Below are positions 6,624 to 6,997 of a DNA stretch of 6,997 nt, in pieces (within the stretch, counting starts at the first letter, position 1; every line of letters starts with the position of its first letter). The stretch is from contig PMKA01000465.1 of the NCBI GenBank assembly GCA_003157575.1, positions 1 to 6,997 on the forward strand, given 5' to 3'. Below the pieces are notes generated by a model, which was given only the letters and a program-made list of their open reading frames with translations, was not told where the DNA came from and ran no database searches. The translations under genes and the position numbers were made by a program. Origin of the DNA: Opitutia bacterium (GTDB taxonomy: Bacteria > Verrucomicrobiota > Verrucomicrobiia > Opitutales > Opitutaceae).

Positions 6624-6658
6624 AGGTATATCCTATCGTATACATTGGAACATGCAAT
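6622..6658. promoter_or_regulatory. OxyR-type four-half-site operator
   Basis: The plus strand reads ATAG (6622-6625), seven bases, CTAT (6633-6636), seven bases, ATTG (6644-6647), seven bases, CAAT (6655-6658). The published OxyR tetramer motif is ATAG-N7-CTAT-N7-ATAG-N7-CTAT. The left pair matches perfectly, each half-site of the right pair matches 3 of 4, and both pairs are internally palindromic. Spacing is exactly 11 bp throughout. The site lies between the OxyR-like gene and its divergent neighbour, overlapping the regulator's start codon and ending where the -35 of the divergent promoter should be. That is the usual place for activation by OxyR. Confidence 0.7.
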
Positions 6659-6686
6659 TTTTTTTATCGCTAGGATGGGTTATACT
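6658..6686 (+). promoter_or_regulatory. Activator-dependent promoter of the small membrane-protein gene
   Basis: TATACT (6681-6686) matches the -10 consensus at 5 of 6 bases. At 17 bp upstream the -35 position (6658-6663) is only a run of T, so the promoter should need an activator, and the OxyR-type operator abuts it. The start of transcription would be near 6693, giving a leader of about 40 nt. TATAAC on the opposite strand (6684-6679) overlaps this -10 and could serve lysR, but it lacks a good -35. Confidence 0.55.
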
Positions 6687-6692
6687 CCGCGT

Positions 6693-6708
6693 GGTTCCGC
6701 AAGGGACC
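6693..6708 (+). other. 5'-leader hairpin with GCAA tetraloop
   Basis: GGTTCC (6693-6698), GCAA (6699-6702) and GGGACC (6703-6708) form a six-pair RNA stem with one G-U pair and a GNRA-class loop. It sits at the predicted transcript start, where such a hairpin could protect the 5' end. No T-run follows close enough to make it a terminator. Confidence 0.4.
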
Positions 6709-6732
6709 TTTAACCTGAAACAGAAAATAAAA

Positions 6733-6933
6733 ATGAACTACGACAGTAAGCTGATGAAACTCGTACCGGGCGCCGTTGTGCTCGCGGTGGCGGTCTTCCT
6801 CGGCCGTAGTACGGAGAGGATCAATGACTTCGGTGTCATTTTCAGCCTCTTCGGATTCGGCGTGGTGATCGCGCTTATGGCCGTGGCCGCAGTTGACTAC
6901 CGGCACGGGCCGAAGGGTCAACACGGCCGCTAA
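6733..6933 (+). CDS. Small two-helix membrane protein, unknown function
   Basis: This is a 66-aa protein that I do not recognise. After MNYDSKLMK it has a hydrophobic segment VPGAVVLAVAVFLG (11-24), a short polar turn RSTERIND (25-32), and a second longer hydrophobic segment from about 33 to 54. A basic tail, YRHGPKGQHGR, ends it. This predicts a helical hairpin in the inner membrane with both ends probably cytoplasmic. ATG at 6733 is preferred. The frame stays open back to ATG 6652, but that start lies inside the operator, upstream of the predicted transcription start. No Shine-Dalgarno is visible; the leader just before the start is A-rich. It is the only plus-strand gene, divergent from the OxyR-like regulator, and is followed by a strong terminator, so it appears to be a single-gene unit. 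A stress-responsive membrane role would follow from the operator, but this is inference. Confidence 0.75.
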   Translation: MNYDSKLMKLVPGAVVLAVAVFLGRSTERINDFGVIFSLFGFGVVIALMAVAAVDYRHGPKGQHGR

Positions 6934-6962
6934 GCCAGCGGCTGGTACAGTCAGTTAGTCTG

Positions 6963-6997
6963 GAGGCCGGAACCGCGGGGTTCCGGCCTCTTTGTTT
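6963..6997 (+). terminator. Strong intrinsic terminator
   Basis: GAGGCCGGAACC (6963-6974) and GGTTCCGGCCTC (6979-6990) form a perfect 12-bp stem around a four-base loop (GCGG), followed by TTTGTTT at the window end. It lies 29 bp after the small membrane-protein stop and ends a transcript of about 300 nt. It may extend past the window and could serve a gene arriving from the right. Confidence 0.92.

Noticed and set aside
6652..6732. Upstream start for the small membrane protein
   Set aside because: It lies inside the operator and before the predicted transcription start, and the added residues disturb the simple two-helix layout.

Overview
The window is GC-rich bacterial DNA, densely packed and almost entirely coding on the minus strand. 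Gene content (a LemA/TPM membrane operon, a type III polyketide synthase locus, an OxyR-like LysR regulator of a form I associate with Verrucomicrobiota and Planctomycetota) and weak or absent Shine-Dalgarno sequences suggest a Verrucomicrobiota member, possibly Opitutaceae. This assignment is inference. No rRNA, tRNA, CRISPR array, phage gene or insertion sequence is visible.

Layout, left to right: (1) 1-1125, a secondary-metabolite operon read leftward. It runs from a class I SAM methyltransferase, through a 33-codon stub that keeps the FAD-binding start of an oxidoreductase, to the N-terminal third of a type III polyketide synthase that leaves the window. (2) 1214-2158, thioredoxin reductase trxB. 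(3) 2159-2419, the largest non-coding stretch, holding a 108-bp repeat-like element bounded by perfect 12-bp inverted repeats. (4) 2420-4336, a tightly coupled operon lemA > TPM-domain membrane protein with glycine-rich tail > short cytosolic TPM-domain protein. (5) 4442-5605, a CoiA-like zinc-finger/nuclease-fold protein with an additional C-terminal zinc knuckle. (6) 5697-6623, an OxyR-like LysR regulator. (7) 6624-6997, the only plus-strand unit: a divergent promoter, a 66-aa two-helix membrane protein and a strong intrinsic terminator.

The best signal is in the lysR / small-gene intergenic region. Four half-sites spaced exactly 11 bp apart (ATAG-N7-CTAT-N7-ATTG-N7-CAAT) match the tetrameric OxyR operator. 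They lie immediately upstream of a -10 box whose -35 is poor, and they cover the lysR start and ribosome-binding site. This predicts autoregulation of lysR together with activation of a transcript of about 300 nt encoding the small membrane protein, a geometry like E. coli oxyR/oxyS. The regulator nevertheless appears to have serine where OxyR has its peroxidatic cysteine, although it keeps other cysteines. The second signal is the collapsed oxidoreductase between methyltransferase and polyketide synthase: start and translational coupling are preserved but nearly the whole enzyme is gone.
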